The position numbers were made by a program, and so were the translations under genes. Positions 37,109 through 49,771 of a stretch of 64,000 bases of DNA are shown piece after piece. Within the stretch, counting starts at the first letter, position 1, and each line of letters starts with the position of its first letter. The notes below the pieces were generated by a model. It was not told where the DNA came from and ran no database searches. It was given only the letters and a program-made list of their open reading frames with translations. The DNA is from Marsupella aquatica (lineage: Eukaryota > Marchantiophyta), in assembly GCA_973895155.1 (NCBI GenBank), contig OZ316894.1, positions 23,064,001-23,128,000 on the forward strand. The letters run 5' to 3'.

Positions 37109-38430
37109 AGAGAGGGTACAAAGCTCATAACCTGTTCTGCACTGTCAGAACGAGCAAAGAAGTTGGCATCACCCGCACTGTTGGCTCTCAGAGGTTGGTA
37201 CAGTCTAATCAACACCGCAAACTTTCCAAGAAAACAGAACTCAAACAGAACCTGTTCACGTTCGCACGAGATCAGATTGACTGATCGAAGAACTCATATA
37301 TTTTGTGTGAGCTACAAGACTTGATGGGCCCTATATAGGACTGATAAGAAGGCCTTCCCTGATGTGTCTACGAAATTTTGTCTGGTGAGAAGATCGTGCG
37401 ATTCTTGTCCGACTTGAAGCCCCTCATTTACAGGGTGAGTGAGAAGCCTAAGTTGCAGCTGGAGTTGATTGAGCGAGTGATTGAGAAGGCACTGACTGAG
37501 AAGCTTGGACAAGTACGTTGCTGATTTTGCTTGTGTGTGTTGCTTGTTTCTGCATGTTTGATGCTAGAAATTATTTTGTCACCGGTTATTTGTTTGTTTA
37601 GAAAGGGGGTCTCAAAGCTTTAGATTTGATGGATCTTCACGTAGTTAAGGTACGGACATTAAAAGTTATCGATTACCAAATTCATGACCCAGAACTTTTT
37701 GCCATAGCTGTTGGTGATATGCCTTCAGTTGACCATGTCAGTAGGGAAAATTTTGAGCTCAAATAACACTAATCATGCAGTATTATAACATCAGACTAAA
37801 ATCAATGACTCCTGTGAAAAGAACCTCTAGGAATTTTTCTGAAAGCAAGAATAATGTTTAGTTGGGTTCTCTTGATTTAATGTAGTCTTTGTATATGTTA
37901 TCTTCCAAATGTTAGTGTTCCAATCATAATTATTTTCCCGTGACACAAGATTCATAGTTTCATAGAAAGTTCTTGGGATGGCACCACAAATAATTTGAGC
38001 AGATTTCTATAACTAATATTAGTACCACTAACTATAGTATAAAATGTACTACTGTAGGGATTTAAACCCACTCAAGAGGTTTTTTTTTTACTTCATTATT
38101 TAAATACATGTGTTGGAAGTAGCATGGCAACAAATTGGTACGAGAATTGGACTACTATGATTATAATGCAGCCGAATCACAAGGATGACAAGAATCACAA
38201 GGATGATAAGTAAAACAAGCCCACAACTTAGGTTCCAAATCTAGATTACTCTTACAGATCAGATAGATCAGGTTAGAAGACACTTCTATAGGGTACCACT
38301 AGCCAGGCCATGCCTATGCATTGCACAGTTGTCATTGCAGTTATGTCAGTTGTTATGAAGGTATTGTGGTTGAGGAAAATGTCATAGCCAAAGTGTATGT
38401 GTAACTGCCAGCGCCTGTGTAACAAAAGTT
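37109..38430 (+). repeat. Duplicated block, unit b (block 2 copy)
   Basis: Counterpart of 11311-12335 plus 16878-17200. The best-preserved exon-like segment is 37387-37512 (EKIVRFLSDLKPLIYRVSEK, then ELIERVIEKALTEKLGQ), ending in AA|GTACGT. After a 95-bp intron-like gap, TTTGTTTAG introduces KGGLKALDLMDLHVVK at about 37602. The product is not recognised. Confidence 0.5.
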
Positions 38431-39430
38431 TGTAGGGGCCCATCACGTACAAAGTTGTGCCAGGGGTCCCATTAAAAATATGTCTGACCTGTGTAATAAC
38501 TCTTTTCTCTACACCAAAAAGCAAAATAATGAACAACCAGCATCACCCCTGTGTCTCCAATATTTCATTGAGTCTATCTGCTAATGATGGTCAGTATCAT
38601 TGTGAGACCCCATAGTCACATCATTTTTCCCCGGTTTTGTTGTGCAAGTGCTTTAATTAGGCCAATTAATTCCAGACCAAATTGACTCGCCTATTTATTT
38701 GTGAAACTCCTTTGGTCTGATCCAGCTAATGAGAGGTCTGGATGCAATTAGCAAGGAGAACACATCCCTGGACTAACATCTCACACAGACTTGTACCAGA
38801 CTTAGTAATCTTCACAAATCTCGTTATCAATAGTTGTTCTATGGGTATTCATCGCTCCCTCAATATTTCAACATGATCATTTCTTCAACCGGGCAAAATC
38901 CTGGCCGCATTGTGCATGTCTCTTTTTTTAATCCCGGAATATGTTTCTTATTGAACAAAGGAACTCAGAAAGGGTACAAAGCTCAGAACCCGTTGTGCAG
39001 TGTCAGAACGAGCAAGGAAGCTGGCATCACCTGCAGTGGGCAGGCCTTCCCTCTGTTGGCTCGTACACGTTGGTACAGTCTAATAAACACCTCAGACATT
39101 CCAAGAAAAAGATTGACTGATACAGGGAACTCGTATATTTTGTGCGCGCTACAAGACTTCAGGGGCGCCCAAGTATGCATGAATGATGAGAAGGCCTTGG
39201 ACTGAGGGGTCTACGAAATTTGTCGGACAGGAGAATATTTTTGCGATGCTTGTCCGACTTGAAGGGTGAGTGAGAAGCCTGACTTGGAACTGGCGTTGAT
39301 TGAGAAGGCATTGACTGAGAAGCTTGTGCAACTGCGCTGCTGATTTTGTTTCTGTGTGTTTCTTGTTTCTGCATGTTTGATACTACAAATCACTATCCTA
39401 CTGCTTACTTGGTGTGTCATTACAAAATTG
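38431..39430 (+). repeat. Extra partial copy of unit b inserted in block 2
   Basis: 38870-39330 is a third, more degraded version of the segment starting TCAACA..ATCATTTCTTCA and running through the EKIV-like exon remnant. It interrupts the block 2 match to 17200 and 39430. 38431-38870 is not repeated elsewhere in the window and shows no gene. Confidence 0.5.
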
Positions 39431-40075
39431 TTGGCTATTGCAGAAGTTTTGTCTTTGCATTCAATCTATGTTGTCACATGACCCGAAAAGATGGTATTAT
39501 TATGCAAGTGGTAGTACGGAATGAAAGGCACAAAGTGGGTAGGGAGAGTCACGCAGAAATAAATTAACTTCCCCTGACTGTCTATTTATTTATACTTTCC
39601 AATGGTTGTCTCCACTTCTTCTCCCTTTGGATTATTTTCCCATTCTGCTATTCTCACCCCTCCCCTCCCCTTTGTTCCCCTTTTCCCTGTCCCGCCACAT
39701 ATCTAGCAGTGGGTACTCCATTAATACTAGTACACCTTAGTAAAGGATTACCCCATCAGAGTACATCCATGTCCCACTTGCATAATTAGTTATTAATAAT
39801 CATGGCTCTGAGTGTGAAGCATTAGATCATCACACTAGGGTAGTGAGAGATTTCCAGTTCGTAGTTTTGTTCTTTACTGATTTTGGGTTTTGCTTCTCCC
39901 TTGAGGCCAGCCTGCCTTTGCTCTATTTGGACCTCTTTTGCTTTCCCTTCATTGTGCTGTGTGTGGTCGTTTTCCTAAAAATAAATAGTTTATGTAGATA
40001 TTTAATTTTTTGTACTTTTTACTCCATCATACTTTGTTTGGCCCATATACTTTGTATACACTAAAGTCCTGTTTA
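39431..40075 (+). repeat. Duplicated block, unit b end (block 2 copy)
   Basis: Matches about 17220-17880. It includes a C-rich pyrimidine tract at 39640-39690 (also at 17560-17610) and a short A-rich-ended insertion at 39893-39988 missing from the other copy. Confidence 0.5.
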
Positions 40076-41686
40076 AAGGGCACTATGGGATATAATGCCC
40101 CAGCAAAAGAGAGCTTCAGCTCCATTTTTGAGGGGCTATAATTGTCCAAATGCTCTGGAAATAGGACATTTAACTACACTTAAAATCCTGAGAGGATTTT
40201 TTATCTTTAGTAAAAGGAGAGGAGAAGTGTTGCCCTTATTAGGAGGGGGCACTCTCGGGCTCAACTACCATAAGAAAACCCGGTATGGAGGTTGTCCAAA
40301 TGTTGGACCTCGAGGTGTATTTTGGGGATTATGGCAGTGAGAGGGATGAGTTTGTCACCACACAATGGAACTGAGGAGCACGAGGACAAAGTTGGGCGAT
40401 CCTCACTGGTACAAAGTATTCACTGCCTTCCTGTTTGAGCAAACATAAGAGTTTGTGAACTGTAACTTCTTGTCAAATACTGACCAAAAGTTTGTCCTCT
40501 ATAACGCAGATGATTCTTGAAGAGCAATGTCGAGAGAATACATGATCTTCGGGAGGTCGCCATAATTATATACTCTACAGGCAGCGACTCTTTGCCAAAA
40601 CTCTTCAGAAGCAAGTCTCTACTGCAGTCATAATTGTCGTCAACTCCAACAAACATTCGTTCCCAGTTGGCCATGTTGGGAGTAGCTCCCATTGCGATTA
40701 TTATGAAGTTTCTATCAGTAAGCTTCCGTGAATTCCCAATCTGCAGCTTCCATTCAGTACTTGACGATTCTGACGAACAAACCTGATTGATTTAGATGGA
40801 ATTGATTCAAGTGACGAAACTGACGAAAAAAACTGACAAAACTGATTTGGACGATTTTGATTGTAACGAGATTGATTAGAATCTAAGAATTGCACCTCAA
40901 TAGAAATTTGTCCGGCGCATTCGTACAAATCTATGGACGTTGCAGAAATTTCTATCTAAATTCCCGACATTGCTGCTGAATCAACAATCGTTCAGCTTTA
41001 GCCGAAAACCTGCACCCCATTAATTCTGACCAATTTTTTTAGTTCAAATCGATGTCCTATACTTATGTAAGGTATGCTTGTTTGAGGCTCGTCTAAGACC
41101 TGGCTCATCGCAGCAGCAAATGAATATTCTTGTGATCTGGGAATGAATGGTGCTCTCGGAAAAAAATGGGGAGTCTAGACAGGCTCGACAATCGCGATTA
41201 ACTGTAGAATCTCAGAATCTTGCAGCTTCTATCTAAAATCGCTGCTTCAACGTAATCGCTAGCATTGCCTTAATCTTTGAACTTCTGCATCACTAGTAAC
41301 GAGGATCCAATTCAACGGGATTTCTACTTGAAGGGTTTGGACTCATTGTATTTATCTATCAACACCAACTAAAAAGCAGCCCCAACCCTGAGTGGGTAAT
41401 CTCTTCAAAGAGTAGTTGATGGTAAGGTGTCGACTATTGTATAATCTCTTCAATATACAGATCCAGTAACCCAAAAACCCAGTTCCTAAAATCTTGAGTT
41501 TTTGAAATCTGGATAGCGTTCGGGACAGCTAAAATCTGGAGTTTCTGAAATCCTGATAGGGTTTGGGACAACGGATCCAGCTTGCACTAAACCAGGTGTT
41601 GCATTCCTTGATAAGAGTACACCCTAAAAAGTGCACTTATTGACAAGTGTATATGATGTATATCCATTGTTAAATAGGCCCCTTTG
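40076..41686. repeat. Shortened unit a at the start of block 3
   Basis: About 40215-41140 resembles 1170-2480 with several deletions, so unit a occurs twice in block 3 (here and at 41687-44030). 41150-41680 has no relative that I see in the window and no supportable gene. Confidence 0.45.
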
Positions 41687-44030
41687 TGACTGAGCAGCCT
41701 CTTACCTTGTATCCTTACCCTAAATTATGTGTCCAAACTCCCTAAGTGCATATTGGATCTACACAGAATGGGCATGCAGTATTCAGTAGATGCAATTTAT
41801 TGGATCGTGCATTTACCGATAAATGCATATTGACGCTTATCAAGGGCAAGGGCTTAGAAAGTTGTCTGGACCAGTTGGTACCTCCTGCCCCATCCTGCAT
41901 GGAACCTACTGTAGCTCGTAGGTTTACTAGTCCACAAACTCTAGTGTCTTCGGAGATCCTTGAGAAGACTTGGGGATCGTGAGGGAGATCACACAAGTGT
42001 GTGGGAGACAGAGCTCTTCAAAGGGAATATTTTACTGAAAAAGCGAACATCACAAACTATGCTAGAATCGCACAAATCTCTAATTGCAGCTTCGGCGATT
42101 CTTCACTCACAACTTCCCAGCCTCTGAAATTGGTCACCCTCATTAAACAGTCGATGAGAATTTGCGGCAATGTTGACAATAGGGCATACTACCTACTTAA
42201 CATACAAACTCATTTTCAAAGCATGGTGTGAGCTATATTCGGATTATCCAATTGTGAAATTGCATCTTTGTCACCACAACCTCAATCCTGCCGTCAGTTG
42301 AATGTAGGGCAGGCCCACATTTTCACCCGATGCAATATCAGTAACTCAGCAGGTGCAGTACGTAGGTAAGCATGCAATCTCTCACTCGTTGATGCCCACA
42401 GAAAGAAATGCATGACATGAACTCGTCAAGAAAAAGCTGGAATTACTGACAATACGGCATCTGCTCGAGTCCATCCATCAAAGTCCTCTGAATTTGTCCG
42501 ACTTACCTTTTCCCTTTTCCACAGAGGAAAAGTTGACAATTCCTCCTGAACTGCACCTGATAAGAGCGTGGCTGATGATCACCATGATGACGGCCAGGGT
42601 CTTTGTCTGGACCAACGACGGAGTCCAAATCGCAGCCGTCCCATGCATGTGAAAAAGGTGCACCAGAATTTGCACCAAATAAGAGTTGGACGAGTTGTCA
42701 CTTACACCGATGGTCCGAGAGGACTCGTACGTAGCGGGCTCCAGCTTTGGGAGAAAAGGGTAGTGGAATTAGAGCTGCAACAGCTGCTGTTGTGGCATAC
42801 TAACCCCATTGATCGATGTCACAACACAAACAGAGCCAGGCCACGACACGGAGGTTTACTCGACAGGTGCTGCCCTTATTAAAATGAAAACTCTCCACCT
42901 CCATTACCATATGACAACCCTGTATGGAGGCTTTCCAAATGTTGCATCTCGAGGTGTCAGTTGGGATTGTGGCAATGAGGAGGATGAGTCTGTCACACAC
43001 AATGGAAGTGAGGTGCATTGGGACAAAATTGGGCGATCCTCACTAATACAAAGTATCACTACCTTCCTGTTTGAGTAAACATGAACGTTTGTTGGAAGTT
43101 CTTGCAGATGCTGACCAAACGTTTGTCCTCCATAACGCATATGACTCTTGAAGAGCAATGTTCTACTCCCCCTTTCTCTTCTCAAATTTGCCTATGTTAT
43201 CCAGTGTCTCTACGACCATCTACCTAGTCTCAGACAAATTCTCAAAAGACATCCTTACTTTCTCCTGACTCGAGACAATCAATTTTCAATGTGGAACGAA
43301 GTAGCACTCAGTAGACTTCGAAGCTGGCTAGAATTCGATTGGACATGCAGGATGAAAACGCTAGTAATTCTCTCGGAATGCAATTAACTCTCGAGAGAAA
43401 ACATGCTCTTCTCTGCACGGGAGGTTGGCATAATTATGTACTCTACAGGTAGTGACTCTCTCATGAAACCCGACAGTAGGAAGTGCCTACCGCAACAATC
43501 ATTGTCTTCAAATTCCATTTTCCAACAAAACATTCTTTGCCCAGTCGGCCATGTCATCATTGGATCCCACAGTCGATCATTGTGAAGCTTCCATCAATAA
43601 GCGTCCCTAGTAATGAATTCCCAATCTGCAGCTTCGATGCAGTACTTGACGATTTTGACGAACAGCATAATTGGTTTGAATTCAATGAAATTGACGAAAT
43701 AAACAAACCTGATTCACACGTAGTTTGAATTCAATGAAATTGACAAAATTGCTAAACTTGATTTGATCACACATATTTGAATTGATTGAAACAAGATTGA
43801 TTCAAATAAAAAAAATGGACCGATGGAATTGACATATTTTGTTGAGATGAAATTGCTTGGAATCGAAAGAAATTGACGGATGGAGTTGACGTAATTGGTT
43901 GAAACATATTGAGAGGAGCATAATTCTTGATCCATGTAAATTCGTGAGTAGACTTTTGGAAATCGAAAGTTTGTTCCGACAAGTTCGTTCAAGTCTATGC
44001 ACGTTGCAGACATTTCTATCTCTACAAGTA
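41687..44030. repeat. Duplicated block, unit a (block 3 copy)
   Basis: Near-complete second copy of 1-2290. The fragment DRAFTDKCILTLIKGKGLES, EYFTEKANITNYARIAQISN and the TGAALIKMKTLHLHYHMTTL region are better preserved here than in the left copy, but stops still separate them. AATTGAC-rich tracts occur at 43660-43960. Confidence 0.6.
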
Positions 44031-45308
44031 GCAACTCTCTGAGTAAAGGAAGTCCCCACTGCAGTCATAATTGTCGCTAAATTCCATTTCCAACAGAACA
44101 TTCTTTCCCCAGTTGGCCATGTTGGGATCGAGTGGCTCCCATAGTCGATTATCTGAAATTTCTATCACTAATCTTCCATAGTACTTCCCAATCTCCAGCT
44201 CCCATTCAGTATTTGGCGATTTGACGAACAGGCCTGATTGATTTAGATGACATCATTTCAATTCACAAAATTGATAAAACTGATTCGGAGGTATGCGATT
44301 GAAACCAATTGATTCCAAATCGAAGAAATGGACCCATGGAATTGACTGAATTGATTGAGAGGGGAAAATTTCTTGGATCAATATACATGTTCTTCATCCA
44401 TATTTTCAGTGTAAATTAGTGAGTAGACTATTATATGTATTCCAAAGAGTGTAACTAAGTTAGCAAGTGGGACATGCATGGATGTCCTCTAAGGGAACAA
44501 GCCCATGCTGACTATTGCTAGACACGAAAAGAGAAAGATTAGATGTTTTCCTTAAGAGCGTTATGGCAGTTGTTTAGATTGGAGCCTTTTTCAAAACTTT
44601 CAATGTGATGAAACCTAGCTAGGCTCTCTAGATCTTTCTCCACTGACTAGGCTCTTTCAAAAGAGTCACCCTGGAGTGTTCAAGTTCAATGCAAAAGCTA
44701 TCTTTCCCACATCTATCTTCTTGGAGCCCTCACAAGAAGATTGTCCCACATATTTAAAATAAAGCCATTCCACATAACCAGATTCGGCTGGAAATACATA
44801 TCCCAATTCTGCTCCAGAGAAATTCATCGCTCCTACTAATACCGGTACCCGAAGTCCTTCCTGCTTATTTAATTGATTTCAATTGACTCGTTCGTCGGAC
44901 TACCGGGAAAATTCAGTTGATCATCGTCGGACTATTAAGTCAGAGATTGACATGAGATTAAAATTTGACCATTAGATCAATAGCAACCTACCTCATCGAG
45001 GATTCAATGGCATCAGTTCCATTGAGGAATGCACATCACCACAAAAGTAGAGACAGAGAGAAAAATATCAAGCCTTCAGGCAATCTCTACATCATTCTCC
45101 AAGACTAGAGCAAAATTCTTTGTGAAGTACTGAGCGAAGCACAAAACTTTATTGGAGGTGAGAACTGTGTCTCAAAGACACTACAAAAGCGGCCAGTCTC
45201 ATATTTCACTCTCATTGGTGTGTTTAGATATAGGACTGTATCTATCCCAGGTCTCTGTTTATTTGCCAAATGCAGTTTTTCAATTGTTGAATCTCCTCCT
45301 GACTCTTT
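44031..45308. repeat. Block 3, 3' side of ankyrin copy 3
   Basis: Matches 31660-32990. It contains no independent gene that I can support. Its AATTGA-rich stretch is at 44240-44360. Confidence 0.55.
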
Positions 45309-48300
45309 TCATTTTCCCCTTACCCAATTCCAGGTCTCCTCTATCAATTCGCCAAATGCAGAAACTTTGCTCCTCACCCATGCAGAAGTAATTCCCCTTT
45401 GGAGAAGAACAGATGTTACATCATAGATTTTCCTGACCCACCTAGTTCTAGGAAAAATAATACCAAGCAATCGAATAAACAGCAGCAGAAACCCTATCAG
45501 ACAAATTGCTCCACCTATGGAAGCTGTGATAATTGTCAGATTTCCTCCCAGTGATGATATACCATTAGCACTTATCACAACTATAGAACCTGCAGCAAAA
45601 GCCAAAAGTATACATACAATGGATGGGAAAAGGGTTGCAACTGCCAAGATGATCATCCCCCGAGTTTTTTCTAATTCAGCTGCCATTGGCTGTTGTGGCA
45701 TTGGGAGTGCCGGAATCAGAGAAAAAGTAATGGCAGCAACTGCTAGATAGAAGGACAGTGTATCACAAACTATAAAAATTCTCACCCATATGTACCTGGC
45801 TTGTATTTGATTAGGCCCATCTCCACCACTATAGCCAAGTGGGGGTTGCAATGGTCCCACATACGATGCTGTTGCAACCAATGTTGCCATGACTGAGATT
45901 GCATTTGTAGCAAAACTCATGCCAGTTTGACTTGCAGTAAACTCCTTCAATTGCCTGTCGTACCACCATGAAAGGAACTTCTCATCGGTGCTCAAGCTAC
46001 CTTTTGGATATGGAGCTTGCCCATCCTCGTCAACTTTGAAGAGATCACATCCACACTGCAACAAGAGGTTGATGCATCCTTGTCTCTCAACAATGGTACT
46101 CTCATATGCTGGAGGCCCCAGATAATTTGGTCGAATGTACTTGACATTCACAAAGTCAAGTAAATGACCCTCAATTCTGATATATCTAGGGGCCAGGACA
46201 GCATGAAGAACAGTACGTTTGGCGGTGTCTTCAATGTATGGATCACATATTTTGGACTCTATAAAAGCTTTCAAGAGCTCATAGTTACCAGAACTTGCGG
46301 CAACATGCATGGTTGGCCAACCAAGTAGATTGCCTCTGGCCAGTTCTCCAGCTAGCCATCCATATTCAAAATTTTGCCAGCTTTTATCAACAGTTGCCCC
46401 GGGGGGCTGTTCAGCAAACTAGAACACAAACAAGATTCTACAAGTTCATTATTACATCCAGCATGGATACAAATTTAGGGAAACCATGCACTAAACTTTA
46501 GACCCATATCTTATAGTTTTTAGTTGACTGTTCAATCTGTGAATATGAAAGTATTCAAAGAAGGTGCCATTTGCAACCGGTCACACAGCCCAAAATTGTC
46601 AACCATAATAACTTAAAAGAGCTATCAAAGTCCCTCACAATTGCAATAAGCCAGAGTGGATAAACGTTTGGTACTTACATCAAGTAGTCGTTTCACCATG
46701 CCCACTTCACCTGTCAGAGTGGCAAGCTCTAGCGCATCTAACGCGACGAGCCAACCACTTTTGAGTGAACACCAGAATGGCTTATCCTGTGCGGAGCATG
46801 TTTCGCTTCCGTACCAGAGTGCTGGGCTTCGGTGCATGATTGCGCTGTGGAGAGGGGTTATATCCATTTCGATTTCTCTATGCCCTGTAAAGCCATTCTG
46901 GACTGACAGAGAATTCAATTCTTCATCAGCCAGATCTATCCCTCGCCGTTTCCAACCGAGGAAGGGATCCATGGGCTGTTGCCAAAGCCCACCGTATGCC
47001 CTGGTATGTCGTTGTAGGTCGAAAATTCCAGGAGAATCTATTCTGTGGCGTCTGCCCTCGTCGCCCAACCACAGGTGGTATTGTATGAGGCCTAAGACCG
47101 CCCCATCCTCGTTGCCTAGTACGACAGCTCGGTGCCAAACCGTTCTTCCTAAACCATCAGGTGCCTTTATTGCAAGTTCAAAAACTTCCACTGCCGCTTG
47201 AACTCTTATACTCAGCGATAGGTCGTGGAAAGCTGATATTGATCCCTCATCCACCGCAACATGCAATGGGGTTCTCCCCTGCGCATCATGGAGCTTCAAG
47301 AGAGACTGCCAAAGAGGTTCTTCCCCTGGTTGAGCCGGGTACTGCCAAACCTCCCGCCACAAGTACTTTATAAGGAGCTGTGCTTTTCTCGAAGAGCTCC
47401 CCTGACATCGCTTGGTGAATAGAAAGTGAAACAGGTACTCTGACACTCGCTCTTTCCAGAGATCAAAATCCCAGAAGAGGAAATTGAATTCTCGGTCGTC
47501 CATCCAGGCATCGAAAATACTTTGGTAGAGTCTGAGAGAAGCAGGGTCTCCTTTGATCCTCTCTACAACTCCTTCTGTGATTTCCCTTAGTTGGTCCCTG
47601 TGGAGGTCAATCAGGGAATCGCTCCATGTTTTGGGCCCAATCCGGGAAGCGCTCGGTGTCTTGGTAAAGAGTAAAGCAAGGACATCGACGTTTCCGTTTA
47701 CTACTGCCACTCCTAGTGCGTCGAACTCGCGAGCAGGTCCAGAGTACATATACTTTGCACCTATCAACTCATCAAAATCGAGGACTGGGCGCTCGTGTAT
47801 TTCGTTCAGCTCGGCAAGATCAGTCTTGAATTTTAGAAAATGACTACGAGTCCCTCTGTCCGGTGCCACGCGTATAGCATCATCTTGAGAATTAGAAGGA
47901 TCTCCACCGCTGTTTTCGGTCTTATCATCTGCCTTAGCAGTCCGAACCTGGTCTGGGGCCACTGTGGGTGCGTCTTCGTTGCCACTCGAAGCATTGATTC
48001 CCTCGTCTGTTGAAGACTTGACTCCTTGCTTATCCATTTCCGACTTATCACCGAGGATGTCTTCTTCTGTGTAGAACTTGAGAACTTGCTCCACAATTTC
48101 GACGCAGCCTCTGCTTACACCCAGATGAAGCACAGCTAACGCCCGCTCTTTCAAGAGGCTCGAATCGTCTTTCAAGAGTCGCATGACCTTAATACAATCA
48201 CCAGCCAAGTCCTTCAGTTCCGCGTCAAGTTCGTCCTTCAGCGACTTACCGCCTGTGCGTTTTGCCGGATCTGTGTCCAGATGAAGGAGAGCTGCCCGCC

Positions 48301-48388
48301 GATCGTTCAATAGGCTCGAATCGTCGTTCAAGCTCCGCCTCATCTCAAGGAGACAATCGCCATCCCAGTCCTTGAATTCAGAGTCCAT
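45309..48388 (-). CDS. Ankyrin-repeat/PGG-domain membrane protein, copy 3 (altered N-terminus)
   Basis: Two exons: exon 1 46679-48388 (donor GAT|GTAAGT, 570 codons) and exon 2 45309-46406 (acceptor CTGAACAG, 1098 nt, the same length as in copy 2). The product is predicted at 935 aa from the internal ATG. The ankyrin motifs (DAQGRTPLHVAVDEGS, GLGRTVWHRAVVLGNE, WPTMHVAASSGNYELL) and the PGG-like domain with PPLGY and about four hydrophobic segments are as in copy 2. The ancestral start codon seen in copies 1 and 2 is lost here (CAT on the plus strand became CCT at 48435-48437). One extra base near 48400 also puts the upstream codons out of frame. The frame from ATG 48388 (MDSEFKDWDGDCLLEM) corresponds to an internal Met of the sister copies, removing about 15 residues. 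It could still be functional. Confidence 0.85.
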
Positions 48389-48885
48389 TTCCGCCTTTCA
48401 GCGCCTCACGACCCGTGTGATCTAGCGAATCTGCCCTGAAATCTGAAGAAATGGAGTGGAAGAAAGTTGTGCGTCGTGATGAGAGGGCCCAATTCAGATT
48501 GTACCATTCGGCTCTCCCGCATAGGACTGTAGGAGCCGGAGGCAAGTCTGAGACAGGGTAGTGAAGGACGGGGAATTCGGAGTTTCGATGTTTGAACACA
48601 GCACATTCTTCGTGGCTCGTTCAGTGCTGCGCTTGCGAAATTGAGTTGTTCCATCTCGAGACTGGCTCGAGAAATATGCTGTCTTCCTGTTACGTACCTC
48701 AGGACTTGTCGAGCCCCAGTTCTGATGTGCCGAAATTCCTCTCTATTGAAAATGCTTGCCATTGAGTGTCATCCATCAGGTGTCGATATTCGTGTTGACT
48801 CACGGTCCATCACGTGCCTACATTTCTCTCGCAGCTAAAAGACGAAACTAGTTGAATTGGCCCCTCTAGTATCATTCAGGGAGAC
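48389..48885. promoter_or_regulatory. 5' region of ankyrin copy 3
   Basis: Partly homologous to the upstream DNA of copies 1 and 2 (TGTACCATTCGGCTCTCCCGC at about 48500; CACAGCACATTCTTCGTGGC at about 48596). Homology fades after about 48800, the outer limit of the triplication. Confidence 0.4.
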
Positions 48886-48889
48886 GATT

Positions 48890-49771
48890 CCCTGTTTTGT
48901 CATTAAATGCGCCTCGGTTCTCCCCCACACCACAAAGGAAGACTGCTCATTTAAAGACTTGTTTAGTCATTAAATGCACCTCGGTTTTGCCCCACACACA
49001 AAGGAAGACTGCTCATTTTTGTGTTCCATTTCAGTTTCAGGTCAGCCTTTTTGGATCCCCTCCCATCCCATGCCTGGGCATCCCTTCAAACTCCACCCTT
49101 TTGGTAGCCCCTTTATTTCTATATTTTTATTTTAATGGGTTTTCTGGCCCGCTCTTGGTAGTTCGTCAGATTTCTTGGGACTGTATTTTGAAAGTTTGAA
49201 ACATGGGAATAAAATCCAAGACCAATATAAGGCAGAGAGTCGCCACCAATGGCAAGAAGAACTAAAGGGCCCTGCAAACATATTTTTTTTCAGGCAGGAA
49301 TTCAAGGATGTCCAAAAGAGTGTGGTTGCATTGAGGTCTCTTTTGTAGGGTTGCAATAAACTAACATTGTCTCAGATTTCAACTCAGAAAAGAATTATCT
49401 GGTTGAAAGAGAATGTATATGTCACATTTCCAAAGAACAAAAAATGTCAAACCAGGAAACAGGATATCAAAGACAAGAGACCCAATAAAGGGGTGAAAAC
49501 ATTAGCCTAACCTCTGTAAGATGAAAGAGCCAAAATAAGCCTGAGTCCAAACAACTGCAAAAATGACTAAAATAACTACAACCCTACAGAAAGAAATTTC
49601 TGGCATGAATCAAAGGATATCAACAAGTCTGGTTTGGTTGAGAAATGGAGTTGGGAAAAGACAAAGAAAGGAATTCACAGCGGAAACTAAAATATCACAA
49701 AAAGGCCGGTAAAATACTTGATGGGGCCCCTCTAGGTAGAGAACTGAAGTGCATTTAATGACAAAACAGGG
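48890..49771. mobile_element. Inverted-repeat element of about 0.88 kb
   Basis: CCCTGTTTTGTCATTAAATG and following bases at 48890-48922 are matched by the reverse complement at 49739-49771, giving about 33-bp arms with a few mismatches. The left arm is also followed by a tandem copy (GTCATTAAATGC.CCTCGGTT at 48899 and about 48967, unit about 68 bp). No clear target duplication was found and no ORF matches a transposase. It may be a MITE-like element or a foldback relic. Confidence 0.4.
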
